Shown here in pieces: positions 28,394 through 36,566 of a stretch of 64,000 bases of DNA (the first letter of the stretch is position 1; each line of letters begins with the position of its first letter). Location of the stretch: contig JAIDHX010000029.1 in NCBI GenBank assembly GCA_029053015.1, forward strand, positions 62,001 to 126,000, written 5' to 3'. The notes under the pieces were generated by a model. The model was not told where the DNA came from. It worked only from the letters and a program-made list of their open reading frames with translations, and searched no databases. This stretch comes from Lachnospiraceae bacterium. GTDB taxonomy: Bacteria; Bacillota; Clostridia; Lachnospirales; Lachnospiraceae. A program made the translations under genes and the position numbers.

Positions 28394-29107
28394 CTACACA
28401 TCATCTATATCCAAAATAACCATTTCATCTTCTGCCGCAAGGTCTTCTTCATCCAAAGCTTCTTCCTCATCCCATTCGCCGTTTTCTGCTTCCTCATCAT
28501 TCCCCTGTTCATTTTCCCGCTTCTCTTTCACTATCTGAACCACGCTGTAGCCGAGAATCAATAAAACTGCCACTGCAATAATGATGATAGTGGAAACATT
28601 TCCCTTTTTATCTTTGGTATTTTTTGCGGAAGCCGGCATCCTTGTGTTTTCTGCGCCATCACCAGCCCCGTCATCCTCTTTTATGTTTTTCTTTCCTGTA
28701 GCCGCGCTGTCCTGTCCGGCGACATCAGGTTCTACGGGCTGTTCCGGAGCCGCCCATTCTCCTGCCGTACCGTATATTGCCAGAAAATCCTGTCTCACAT
28801 ATCCGGTTTCCCCATCGAATACAACTCTGTACCAGCCTTCCTCAAGCAGTTCTACGGCAAATACCATTTCACCTTGCGCAAGCTCTCCCAAAATCTCCGC
28901 ATCCGTCCCAGCTCCCCTGCGGACGTTGACCTTCGCCACTGCATACATCAATGTTGTGTTTTCTATTGGCACGCCCGTAACGGGCTCTCCCTGCACCGCT
29001 TCCCCTTCCGGCACCGTCGCCGCCAACGCTTCCATTCCTGTGATAAAGAAGCAGGTAATGAATGTTATCAGAAAAAGAATTCCCCATATTTTTGTTCTCT
29101 TTTCCAA
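28394..29107 (-). CDS. Exported bacterial SH3 protein with C-terminal membrane anchor
   Basis: A TTG start at 29107 (GGAGG eleven bases before) gives about 237 residues; the frame is open to 29290 but that part overlaps the preceding gene. A hydrophobic signal (IWGILFLITFITCFFITG) ends AALA-like (MEALAATV). An SH3_3 domain follows: AVAKVNVRRGAGTDAEILGELAQGE with W-Y-R-V and GYV, which in this family binds peptidoglycan. After a charged linker comes a membrane helix (VSTIIIIAVAVLLILGYSVV) and an acidic tail. Probably a wall-associated helper of glycan export; function inferred. Confidence 0.75.
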   Translation of the reverse strand: MEKRTKIWGILFLITFITCFFITGMEALAATVPEGEAVQGEPVTGVPIENTTLMYAVAKVNVRRGAGTDAEILGELAQGEMVFAVELLEEGWYRVVFDGETGYVRQDFLAIYGTAGEWAAPEQPVEPDVAGQDSAATGKKNIKEDDGAGDGAENTRMPASAKNTKDKKGNVSTIIIIAVAVLLILGYSVVQIVKEKRENEQGNDEEAENGEWDEEEALDEEDLAAEDEMVILDIDDV

Positions 29108-29139
29108 CTCCTTTTCTTCCTCCGATTTTCCCGACCGTT

Positions 29140-30501
29140 TTACTTTGGTCTTACTTTTTTCTCCTGCCTGAGTTGAGTGCCCAAGCCGGTACATTCGCCG
29201 TACAAAATCTCCACTAAAAACACCACATAGACGGGTGCCGTTACTGCCTGTCCCGCAAAAAAAACGGATTGTATCAGATACATAATGCAAAGCGTCATAA
29301 ATATGGACGGGAGCTTTCCCCTTTTACTGCGCTCCCAGACCCGTTTGCTCACCATAAACAAAACGGCAAGCAGCCAGATAAGTCCTAACAGACTATATTT
29401 CTCCAGCATGGCCGTAAAGGTACTGTCATTTGCTGCACAATATGCCTGCAATTTTTTAGAGATATTACAAAGCGCTGCTATGCTCTTCCCTTCCATGCCA
29501 GCCAGTCTGCCCCCTGAAATAAGCAGTAAAAACAGCACAAATCCCACTCCAGCGGCAATTCTGAACATCCACTTTTTATATTGCGGCAGATATTTTTCTT
29601 CTTCCGGCTGCTTTTCCCACCACGAAAAAAACACAACACACACGGAAGCAAGCAGCAGTTCCAGATATATGCCTTCTTCCATGCTGTAACCGCCGTTTTC
29701 TTTTAGTGCCGGTATAAACTGCTGCAGCAGGGACATATTGGCAAGCAGAAAAAAATAAGAAAAGGCAAGCTGCGATATTCTTTTTATCTGTTCCCTTTCA
29801 GGTTTATGTACCAGTGCGGATACCAGAAATCCAATTCCGCCAAGCAGAATTCCCACAACATTTTTCTGAAGAAACAAAAGAAAATAGCCGGCCAGCGCAA
29901 GCAGCATATAAAAACTGCGTTTTACCTTGTCTGTCTCCCTGTAATAGCCTTCTGCCGCCAATATTACCATCAACAGCAGAAAGGTCAGAAGCGCCTGCTC
30001 ATTTTCAAGAAGCAGCGCAAGCGGCGCAGCAAATTTCCGGTTCAAAAGAAAATGCAGCAGCAGCCCCATGTAAACGACAAAGCCACAGCCTAAAAATACA
30101 TCCGTATACTCATAAATGACCGATGGCTGCGTTGTCTGTCTTGTTGTATCCTTGTCTCCTGAGAGGAGAAAGAACAGCATAATCAGCACAATCATCAGCA
30201 GATTTTTTTCATCAACAACGGCACTTTTCAGGCTGTCCCGCACAAGCTGAAACACATTCCCTATCAGAAAAACAGCAAGAAGGCTGTCCAACAAATTCCA
30301 TTTTCTTAAGTTCCACTTCCTTTTTCCCAAAAACGGCTTTTTCCCGTAGTAAATCCAAAGCAGCCCTATACAAAGGGTGTACAGGTAAATCAGCCACGTT
30401 CTGAAGGAAATACCCACAAACTGCCAGTCCGGCAGTACCAGTACAAAGACTGCCAGGGCGCATACGGTAATCCTGCTTTTACTCTTTGAAATAAATTTCA
30501 T
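29140..30501 (-). CDS. O-antigen ligase/polymerase-like membrane protein
   Basis: 453 residues, about eleven membrane segments. Low sequence conservation, as usual in Wzy/WaaL proteins; the large loop between the later helices (LISGGRLAGMEGKSIAALC to FTAMLEKYSLLGLIWL) is compatible with the family. It starts inside the end of the GT-C-like gene (23 bp overlap), and within a locus that has a flippase and many transferases a polymerase or ligase is expected. Function is thus by topology and context; no catalytic residues can be named. Confidence 0.65.
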   Translation of the reverse strand: MKFISKSKSRITVCALAVFVLVLPDWQFVGISFRTWLIYLYTLCIGLLWIYYGKKPFLGKRKWNLRKWNLLDSLLAVFLIGNVFQLVRDSLKSAVVDEKNLLMIVLIMLFFLLSGDKDTTRQTTQPSVIYEYTDVFLGCGFVVYMGLLLHFLLNRKFAAPLALLLENEQALLTFLLLMVILAAEGYYRETDKVKRSFYMLLALAGYFLLFLQKNVVGILLGGIGFLVSALVHKPEREQIKRISQLAFSYFFLLANMSLLQQFIPALKENGGYSMEEGIYLELLLASVCVVFFSWWEKQPEEEKYLPQYKKWMFRIAAGVGFVLFLLLISGGRLAGMEGKSIAALCNISKKLQAYCAANDSTFTAMLEKYSLLGLIWLLAVLFMVSKRVWERSKRGKLPSIFMTLCIMYLIQSVFFAGQAVTAPVYVVFLVEILYGECTGLGTQLRQEKKVRPK

Positions 30502-32266
30502 AATGCGGCGTCCTTATCACCTCTGTATAGTAAAGTGAAAGCCTTTCTGCCAGTTCATCTCCTATCGGTACAACGACAAAAACTTCCTTTTCTGTCTCCT
30601 CCAGTTTCTCTGAAACCGGATCCTGCAAAATATCCAAGAGTTCCTCTTCCGAGACCAAATGCAGGTGGGTATCCCAAAGTGTGTACTGCACTTTACAGAT
30701 ATCTTTCGTTGCCGTCCGATACAGATAACAGAATTCCTCCACATTTTTTTCATCTGCAAGCTGTTTTGCCTGCCAGATACCTTCCATGTCCGCTTTCTGA
30801 ATTTTGCTTGCCGGATAAATCAATGAGTTAACCGAAAAAGCGCCAATCGCAAGCTGAAATCCCATAGTTCCCGCCAAAAGCCACCGCTGCCCCACGCCTT
30901 TCAGCGCACTTAATCCCAAGAGCAGCATACCGCCCAGCACTGCGCCAAAATAGGCGTACAGAATGGTTTTACCGTCATAAAAATCAGCAAATTCAAGTGC
31001 ATACATAATTCCGGTTATAGAGTGCCGATTGGCATAGATAACCTGCCCCGTCCCAAGTAGTATGTATACAGAGAAAAATCCTGCGCTCGACAATCCGATG
31101 AGCCATAAGATTCTTTTTTTCACCTTTGGCTGTGCAAGCAACGCCACAATACCAAACGCTATCATAAACGGCAGTGTATTTTCATGGTATCTTCCGTACA
31201 ATATACCGTCCAGCCGATTCGTCCGCATAACGTATACGGCCGTAATCAGAAGCGCTGCCCCGTGGGATAACAGAAACCATAAGTAAAGCCAATTTTCTTT
31301 TTTATATGCCTCTTTTCGTCTCAGGCAAACCAACAATTCCTTTGCTTTTTTTAGCAGGTAAGCCATGCCCCAGTAATACAACCCAAAGGTCGCACAGCCC
31401 AGATAAAATATTTTGCCAAAAAGCCCCGCAAAGAAATATCCAATACCCTTTATGGAAAGCAGAAAACGGATTTTACTCCACTGTCCTGCATAGTCGTTTC
31501 CCCGCGTCATCGCCTTATAACTTTCAGAGCCAACACTGTTTATCAACCCTGTTTTCCCCATATTCTGCAAGAACAGAACCAGAACGATAACAAATCCAAC
31601 TGCCGCTATCCAAAGCACCTTTTTTCCCGCTGGTCTTTGTCCCTCCAGAAACACCGGCAGGCACAAAAACACTGCCGCCGCCAGCAAAATCCCGATCGTA
31701 CGCATATGCACCGTATACATATAACCCACTGTAAACAATACGAGTACAAGGTTTCCCACACTTTTGCAGGTAAACCAACGACACAGTCCGTACGCAAGCA
31801 GCACATACAAAAAAGTCAGAAGACTTTCTGTCATTGTCGTGTGCGCGTAGGTCAGGTATGAGACATACAGCATAGCTGCGCCACTTATCATGGCAAGCTT
31901 CTTTTTATCCTGACCCCCACATATACGTGATAAAGTTTGATAAACAAACAGAGGGCTGATTCCCAGAAGCAAAAAATTGATACCTGTCAGCACACGGTAC
32001 GCAGCAATCGGATTTGGTACAAGCTTCATAATCGGAAGCATGAGAAATCCATAGCCAAAGGAATACCAGGAATACTTTGACACAGCTTCGCGCCAGTCCA
32101 TTCCCGCTATATTGGCCGCATGCGCCCAATAGCCGAATTCATCCGGCAGAATCAAGGGACCGCATGCTTCGCGTACTGCATCGACAGCCAGTATCGCCCA
32201 CAGGCAAAGAAAACCCGCCAGAATCACATATGGGATTCTTTCTTCTTTTATTTTCACATATTTCAT
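30479..32266 (-). CDS. GT-C-like membrane glycosyltransferase
   Basis: 595 residues, about twelve membrane segments and a 110-residue C-terminal soluble domain (KADMEGIWQAKQLADEK). The first outside loop holds LILPDEFGYWAHAANIAG, whose Asp-Glu fits the acidic motif of GT-C enzymes, then GMDW and YSWYSFGYGF. Related in layout to 16152-17879. Such enzymes use polyprenyl-phosphate sugars, which the DPM-like enzyme at 25972-27084 could supply (inference). It overlaps the start of the ligase-like gene. Confidence 0.68.
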   Translation of the reverse strand: MKYVKIKEERIPYVILAGFLCLWAILAVDAVREACGPLILPDEFGYWAHAANIAGMDWREAVSKYSWYSFGYGFLMLPIMKLVPNPIAAYRVLTGINFLLLGISPLFVYQTLSRICGGQDKKKLAMISGAAMLYVSYLTYAHTTMTESLLTFLYVLLAYGLCRWFTCKSVGNLVLVLFTVGYMYTVHMRTIGILLAAAVFLCLPVFLEGQRPAGKKVLWIAAVGFVIVLVLFLQNMGKTGLINSVGSESYKAMTRGNDYAGQWSKIRFLLSIKGIGYFFAGLFGKIFYLGCATFGLYYWGMAYLLKKAKELLVCLRRKEAYKKENWLYLWFLLSHGAALLITAVYVMRTNRLDGILYGRYHENTLPFMIAFGIVALLAQPKVKKRILWLIGLSSAGFFSVYILLGTGQVIYANRHSITGIMYALEFADFYDGKTILYAYFGAVLGGMLLLGLSALKGVGQRWLLAGTMGFQLAIGAFSVNSLIYPASKIQKADMEGIWQAKQLADEKNVEEFCYLYRTATKDICKVQYTLWDTHLHLVSEEELLDILQDPVSEKLEETEKEVFVVVPIGDELAERLSLYYTEVIRTPHYEIYFKE

Positions 32267-32287
32267 TTGCTTTTCTGTAAGGCTTAC

Positions 32288-32322
32288 AGGAAAATAGTTA
32301 GCGGTCTCCCACTAACTATTCC
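32288..32322 (-). terminator. Hairpin after secreted-protein gene
   Basis: ATAGTTAG and CTAACTAT pair around a 10-base loop, followed on the minus strand by TTTTCC. It lies 22 bp after the stop of the 246-residue gene, and could act as a terminator or attenuator ahead of the glycan genes. Confidence 0.5.
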
Positions 32323-32343
32323 CGCATAAGCTTATGCCTTTTA

Positions 32344-33084
32344 CTACTTGTAGCTGTCAAAGCTTCCGGCAGGCGCTTTTACAATTGCAAATACGCCGAA
32401 TCCGGTTGTGTTGACGGAAATCAACGTGGTGTCAAAGGAAGCCTCATCAGTCAGGATGCTCACTCTGCCGCCTTCCTGTACCAGAATAGCAGCATATTCA
32501 TAACCAGCCTGTCTGAAGGACTCGGGTATGCCCACCATGATGTTAATCGGTGTAGCGATGTCGGTTACCTTCTGGCCATTCAGGTATGCGTTGATGTCCA
32601 AAACAGGACCTTTCACAGCCTCTACCTGATTTGCTGCCAGTATAGCAAGACCGTCATTAATACTTCTCTCTGCCGCAGGTCCATGGTTGGAATCAGCCAC
32701 ATCTACAACAATTGTGGCATTTTCACCCGCACCGAATGCAGCAAGTACATCTGCCTTAAGAGTTGCCACGATAACGCCGTTCACTGACTTTGCAACAAAT
32801 GCACCGTCAATGGAAGAAACAAGTTTGTCCCCGGCAGCGCTGTATATCGGGTTTTTCCTTAAGGTAGCCGTATTGACTGTTGTCTTTACTGTCTGACCGA
32901 CTGATGAAGAAGAAACAACCGGATCAACCGTACCGGGATCTTCCGTACCGGGGTCTTCCGTAGCTATTCTTCCCTGCTGCATCTGCTGAGAACCATTTGC
33001 ACTTACCGCCAGAACAGGAGCCGCCGCCAACATAACAGCCATGGCAAACACACCGATGTTCTTAAGTACCTTCTTACTAACCAT
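32344..33084 (-). CDS. Secreted protein, unknown
   Basis: 246 residues with AAAGGAGGT upstream. The signal peptide is clear: basic start KKVLKN, hydrophobic core IGVFAMAVMLAAAPVLAVS, cleavage near SANG. A short TEDPG-TEDPG-TVDP repeat linker follows, then a compact domain of about 180 residues with no Cys (TVNTATLRKNPIYSAAGDK at its start). No sorting motif or membrane anchor. It could be a soluble surface or glycan-binding protein; family not recognised. The first gene of the leftward glycan locus, well expressed judging by its strong RBS and core-like codon use. Confidence 0.75.
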   Translation of the reverse strand: MVSKKVLKNIGVFAMAVMLAAAPVLAVSANGSQQMQQGRIATEDPGTEDPGTVDPVVSSSSVGQTVKTTVNTATLRKNPIYSAAGDKLVSSIDGAFVAKSVNGVIVATLKADVLAAFGAGENATIVVDVADSNHGPAAERSINDGLAILAANQVEAVKGPVLDINAYLNGQKVTDIATPINIMVGIPESFRQAGYEYAAILVQEGGRVSILTDEASFDTTLISVNTTGFGVFAIVKAPAGSFDSYK

Positions 33085-33117
33085 CTCTTTTTACCTCCTT
33101 TTTAGATTTATATATAG

Positions 33118-33168
33118 CCGGAAAATTTTCCGGTATATACCTGTTTTATAATGTTTCAAAAATCTTAA
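33118..33168 (-). promoter_or_regulatory. Putative promoter and palindromic leader of secreted-protein gene
   Basis: On the minus strand TTGTTA and TATAAA stand 15 bases apart (short for sigma-A), followed by a perfect 16-base palindrome CCGGAAAATTTTCCGG flanked by TATATA on both sides, at 33118-33133. The palindrome may be an operator or a leader hairpin. Consensus only. Confidence 0.35.
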
Positions 33169-33263
33169 CAAAAGTCGGCTTGCATAAAATCATTCAAGAG
33201 GGATATGATAGTAACAATCCCTTTCGTAAAATATATACATTTGCGAAGGATTGGTTTTTGTAC

Positions 33264-33304
33264 GCAAAAAAAGCGGTCAGCTGCAAAGCATGACCACTTT
33301 TTTT
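33264..33304 (-). terminator. Intrinsic terminator of the recombinase gene
   Basis: On the minus strand GTGGTCA and TGACCGC form a seven-pair stem (one G-T pair) around an 11-base loop and are followed by seven T. It lies about 30 bases after the stop codon. Confidence 0.8.
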
Positions 33305-33332
33305 GACGGTTTATAGATTTTTATCGGGATTT

Positions 33333-34451
33333 TTACGCGATTCCTGTTTCAAATACCTGATTCATCAACTGCCTCTTTTGCTGCATGGTGGAATGGACAT
33401 ACAGATTCAGCGTGATTTGTATGTTAGCATGTCCCAATATTTCGCTCAGGCTTTTTACGTCGCATCCCCGTCTGATACACAGGCTGGCAAAATAATGCCG
33501 GAGCATATGAAACTTAAAGTGTGCAATGCCGCATTTCTTTAATATGGCTGCAAAACGGTACTGCACCGTTCTTGTCTCCGCAAAGGCACACCGCTTTCCC
33601 TCTATCAGATACTGCCCTGCGGACTGTCTTTTCTCTTTTAATAAAGAAAACAGAACCTCCGGAAGCGGTATCCGCCGCTTGGAAGTAGCAGTTTTAGGTG
33701 TTTGTATTTTGATGCTTGTTTCAGAATCCGCCTGCCCAAAATCTTTTACCCGCTGCATATTCTTACTGATTTTCAGAACACCCTCGTCAAAATCTATATC
33801 GCCCCATGTCAGTGCGCAGAGTTCTCCAATACGGATACCGGTATAATAAGCCAGAAGAATACCAAGACAGGTGGAATCCTCCGCATTTGCATATAAATAC
33901 TGAAGCAGTTTTTCAATATCCTTATCCGCAGGAAGCTCCGTCCTTTTCTCTGTTTCCTTTATCTGTTTTCCCGACAATAACGGAAGCTTGTACTGATATT
34001 CTGCCGCCACATAAGAAAATGCCTGTCTGATAACCGTGCTGATACTGTTTAAGTATGCCGCAGAAATTTTTGAGCCGTCACTCTTTTTTCGAATACTGTC
34101 TAAATATCTTCGAAAGGAAAGACTGTCAAAGCTTTCCGCCTGCCGATCTGCGATACTGCCCGAAATATGGCGCGCAGTCAATTGCCTATAGCAGGCATAG
34201 GTGGATTCCTTCCATCCCTGCCGCTTATCCCTAAGCCAGATTTCCATAAGCTCGCCAACAGATAAGACGCAGCTTTTGACGCCGCTGTTTTCTTCCGCCG
34301 CCAATGCTGCCATTTTTTCTCTGACTTCCCTATAATTATGCCCATATACGGAATGGTATTTTTTTCTTCCGTCAGCAGAATCTGCCCGACGAATACGCCC
34401 CTCCCACCTTCCGTCCTTTCTTTTATATATATTCAGTCCTCTTTTTGACAT
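33333..34451 (-). CDS. Tyrosine recombinase / integrase
   Basis: 372 residues from the ATG at 34451 (AGAGGAAAT before it). Layout: an N-terminal arm-binding domain (SKRGLNIYKRKDGRWEGRIRR), a SAM-like core-binding domain at about 60-165, and the catalytic domain with Arg in GIRIGELCALTWGDID, HMLRHYFASL (His-x-x-Arg), the second His in LGHANIQITLNLY and nucleophilic Tyr in that same LYVHST. It resembles Tn916/phage-type integrases. No excisionase, phage genes or att repeats were found beside it, so it is a solitary integrase: a relic of an element, or an enzyme acting on a nearby DNA switch. Confidence 0.9.
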   Translation of the reverse strand: MSKRGLNIYKRKDGRWEGRIRRADSADGRKKYHSVYGHNYREVREKMAALAAEENSGVKSCVLSVGELMEIWLRDKRQGWKESTYACYRQLTARHISGSIADRQAESFDSLSFRRYLDSIRKKSDGSKISAAYLNSISTVIRQAFSYVAAEYQYKLPLLSGKQIKETEKRTELPADKDIEKLLQYLYANAEDSTCLGILLAYYTGIRIGELCALTWGDIDFDEGVLKISKNMQRVKDFGQADSETSIKIQTPKTATSKRRIPLPEVLFSLLKEKRQSAGQYLIEGKRCAFAETRTVQYRFAAILKKCGIAHFKFHMLRHYFASLCIRRGCDVKSLSEILGHANIQITLNLYVHSTMQQKRQLMNQVFETGIA

Positions 34452-34463
34452 ATTTCCTCTCAT

Positions 34464-34803
34464 TCTGCCTTGCCGGCGGCATCCAAATCATCGGTTTTTG
34501 TGCCGTTACACAGCATAAGCCAGACCATCTTTTTGACGGTTTTCCTTTTTAAAATGGGCTTTATCTTTTGTTTTTTCTTTCCCTTTCCCCAAATTTAGTT
34601 ATTTTTAGTAAAATTAATTTAGGCGCTTATATCATTTTGGGGTTGCAATCTCATCTTTAAAATGATAATATAATTAAAAGTCTGGCATTATGCATTATCA
34701 TTGTATTTGTTGTGCCCTTTTTTAGTTTTCATGAATGTATATATTTTGCGAAAGAAAAATCAGAAATTATATAGATGAACAAAAGAAAATAGCGATATAA
34801 AAC
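34464..34803. other. Intergenic, no gene seen
   Basis: AT-rich, with no ORF longer than noise. It includes the promoter region expected for the recombinase gene, but no consensus boxes convinced me. Confidence 0.4.
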
Positions 34804-34841
34804 AAACGCCCTATTCTACTATAATAGAACAGGGTGTTTCT
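34804..34841 (-). terminator. Strong hairpin ending the 42.7-34.9 kb gene run
   Basis: ACGCCCTATTCTA pairs with TAGAACAGGGTGT (one mismatch), with T-rich sequence on the minus-strand side (TTTGTTTTAT). It follows the gene at 34925-35188. T-rich bases on the other side as well suggest it may work in both directions. Confidence 0.75.
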
Positions 34842-34924
34842 TAAAATCAAATACTAATTTTGTTATAAAAAGCGCGCCTTCTATAATAAAAACATTATGT
34901 TAAAAGACCTTGCCCCGCCTTTTA

Positions 34925-35188
34925 TCAGCCTTCCACAATCAGATAACGTCCATCGCCTATGTCAAATACCTCGGAAGCCTCCAGTATTTCGTCGCCGACA
35001 GCAGATTCCACATCGATACCTTCTTCTTCAAAATACTCTATAACCTCGTCCACGGAATCGACCACCACTGCCATACATTCCTCAAGAAAAGCCTCCGCCT
35101 CCTCCAGATTGGCAGCGACATCCTCCGGGAAAAGCTGTGACTGGTTTTTCAAAAAACATTCTAATACTGCATCGTCAAATTCATGCAT
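34925..35188 (-). CDS. Small acidic protein, unknown
   Basis: 87 residues from the ATG at 35188, with AAAGGAG eight bases before it; a longer frame is not used because it lacks an RBS. Very acidic (LEEAEAFLEECMAVVVDSVD), no membrane segment, predicted mostly helical with a short C-terminal strand pair (RYLIVEG). Last gene of the run HAD-small protein, 17 bp downstream of the HAD phosphatase gene. No family recognised. Confidence 0.65.
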   Translation of the reverse strand: MHEFDDAVLECFLKNQSQLFPEDVAANLEEAEAFLEECMAVVVDSVDEVIEYFEEEGIDVESAVGDEILEASEVFDIGDGRYLIVEG

Positions 35189-35204
35189 ATGGATTCTCCT
35201 TTCG

Positions 35205-35855
35205 TCAAAGATATTGTAATAAATCAAGCGGTTTTTCGATTACATAGTCCGCATGGTTCTCTAAAAGTTCTTCCCGCTCCCTGAAGCCCCACAGTGCGCC
35301 TATGGTGACTGCGCCTGCGGCTTTGCCTGTCTGCATATCGGTTCCTGTGTCTCCCAGATACAGAATATCCTCTTCGGTAAGATGAAGCTGCTCCAGAATC
35401 CGGAACACGCCTTTGGGACTCGGTTTTTTTTCGATTTCCGCCGTCTGTCCCTGCACCATGTCAAAATAATCTTCGCCAAAGAGTGTCTGAATCACTTCCT
35501 TCGTCCTCTCATGGGGTTTATTGGAGAGGACTGCAATCTTGACGCCCTTTTCTTTCAGCGCGCGGAGCAGCTCCCTGATACCGTCATAAGGAGCGACCTG
35601 ATACATGCAGTACTCTTCAAATATCTTCCGGTATTCCGCAAACGCCCTGTCGAAGCAGGCAAGGCTTTTGTCTCCGCCTGCCTGCAGGCAGCGCGCAATC
35701 AATGTATCCGCGCCGTCTCCCACAAAATATTTATACTGCTCCCTGGTGTAAGGACCGAAACCAAATTTACCTACCGCCTTGTCGGCGCTTATCTTGATGG
35801 ATTCCAGGGAATCGGTCAAGGTACCGTCCAAATCAAAAATCACTGCTTTTTTCAT
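35205..35855 (-). CDS. HAD-superfamily phosphatase (phosphoglycolate phosphatase-like)
   Basis: 216 residues. HAD motif I AVIFDLDGTLTDS at 4-16 (both Asp), motif II VLSNKPH, the Lys in KPSPKGV, motif IV LYLGDTGTDMQ. The four-helix cap between I and II is of the Gph type (IKISADKAVGKFGF, REQYKYFVGDGADTL). The family removes phosphate from 2-phosphoglycolate or other small phosphates; exact substrate unknown. Genes on both sides are on the same strand. Confidence 0.88.
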   Translation of the reverse strand: MKKAVIFDLDGTLTDSLESIKISADKAVGKFGFGPYTREQYKYFVGDGADTLIARCLQAGGDKSLACFDRAFAEYRKIFEEYCMYQVAPYDGIRELLRALKEKGVKIAVLSNKPHERTKEVIQTLFGEDYFDMVQGQTAEIEKKPSPKGVFRILEQLHLTEEDILYLGDTGTDMQTGKAAGAVTIGALWGFREREELLENHADYVIEKPLDLLQYL

Positions 35856-35903
35856 GTTCTCATTTTCCTCTTTCCCGCAGCAGCCGGCTGTGCCTGCGGT
35901 ATT

Positions 35904-36566
35904 TTATCTACAGTCTTTCAGTTCCTGATAGAGCCTTCCCACGGGCAGTCCGACCACATTGTTGTAATCGCCGCGTATTTCCTTTACATAGGCGGCAAAA
36001 CGCCCCTGAATTCCATAAGCGCCTGCCTTATCCATGGGCTCTCCGGTTTCCACATAGGCAGTGATTTCCTCCCTGCTCATGGGATAGACTGTTACCTCCG
36101 TCATTTCATGGAAGGTATGCAGTTTCTCCGCTCCATTCTCCTGATAACAAAAGGTAACTCCTGTATACACCTGATGGGTATTGCCTGCAAGGAGCGTCAA
36201 CATCTCCACCGCCTGCGCCGCATCGGCGGGCTTGCCAAGTATCCTGCCGTCGTATGCCACTACCGTGTCTGCGCCAATCACCAATTTTTTTACTTCGCCT
36301 GCCGCCTGACTGCAATCGGCCTCCTCTGCCGACAGTCCCCCATTGCCGCCTGCTGCCGGCACCGCATCCGCCGGTATCTGCTCTTTTTTCAGTTTCTGCC
36401 ACACGTCCCGCGCTTTCTGCCGCGACAGTTCGCAGACCACCCGCTCAGGAAGCGTTTCTGTGATAATTTCCTCACAGTCGCTTACGCATACCCGGAAGGG
36501 CAGTCCTATCTGTGCAAGCAGTTCCTTTCTTCTCGGGGATGCGCTCGCCAATATGATCTCATTCAT
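35904..36566 (-). CDS. maf: Maf-family nucleotide pyrophosphatase
   Basis: 220 residues. The hallmark ILASASPRRKELLAQIG stands at 5-21, later VIGADTVVAYDGRILGKPA and the C-terminal YGIQGRFAAYVKEIRGDYNNVVGLPV. Maf/YhdE proteins hydrolyse non-canonical or pyrimidine nucleoside triphosphates to monophosphates and are linked to septum control in Bacillus. An insertion of about 20 residues rich in Ala and Gly (DAVPAAGGNGGLSAEEAD) between the first strand pair and the GADTVV motif is unusual. It overlaps the end of ppk by 8 bp. Confidence 0.9.
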   Translation of the reverse strand: MNEIILASASPRRKELLAQIGLPFRVCVSDCEEIITETLPERVVCELSRQKARDVWQKLKKEQIPADAVPAAGGNGGLSAEEADCSQAAGEVKKLVIGADTVVAYDGRILGKPADAAQAVEMLTLLAGNTHQVYTGVTFCYQENGAEKLHTFHEMTEVTVYPMSREEITAYVETGEPMDKAGAYGIQGRFAAYVKEIRGDYNNVVGLPVGRLYQELKDCR

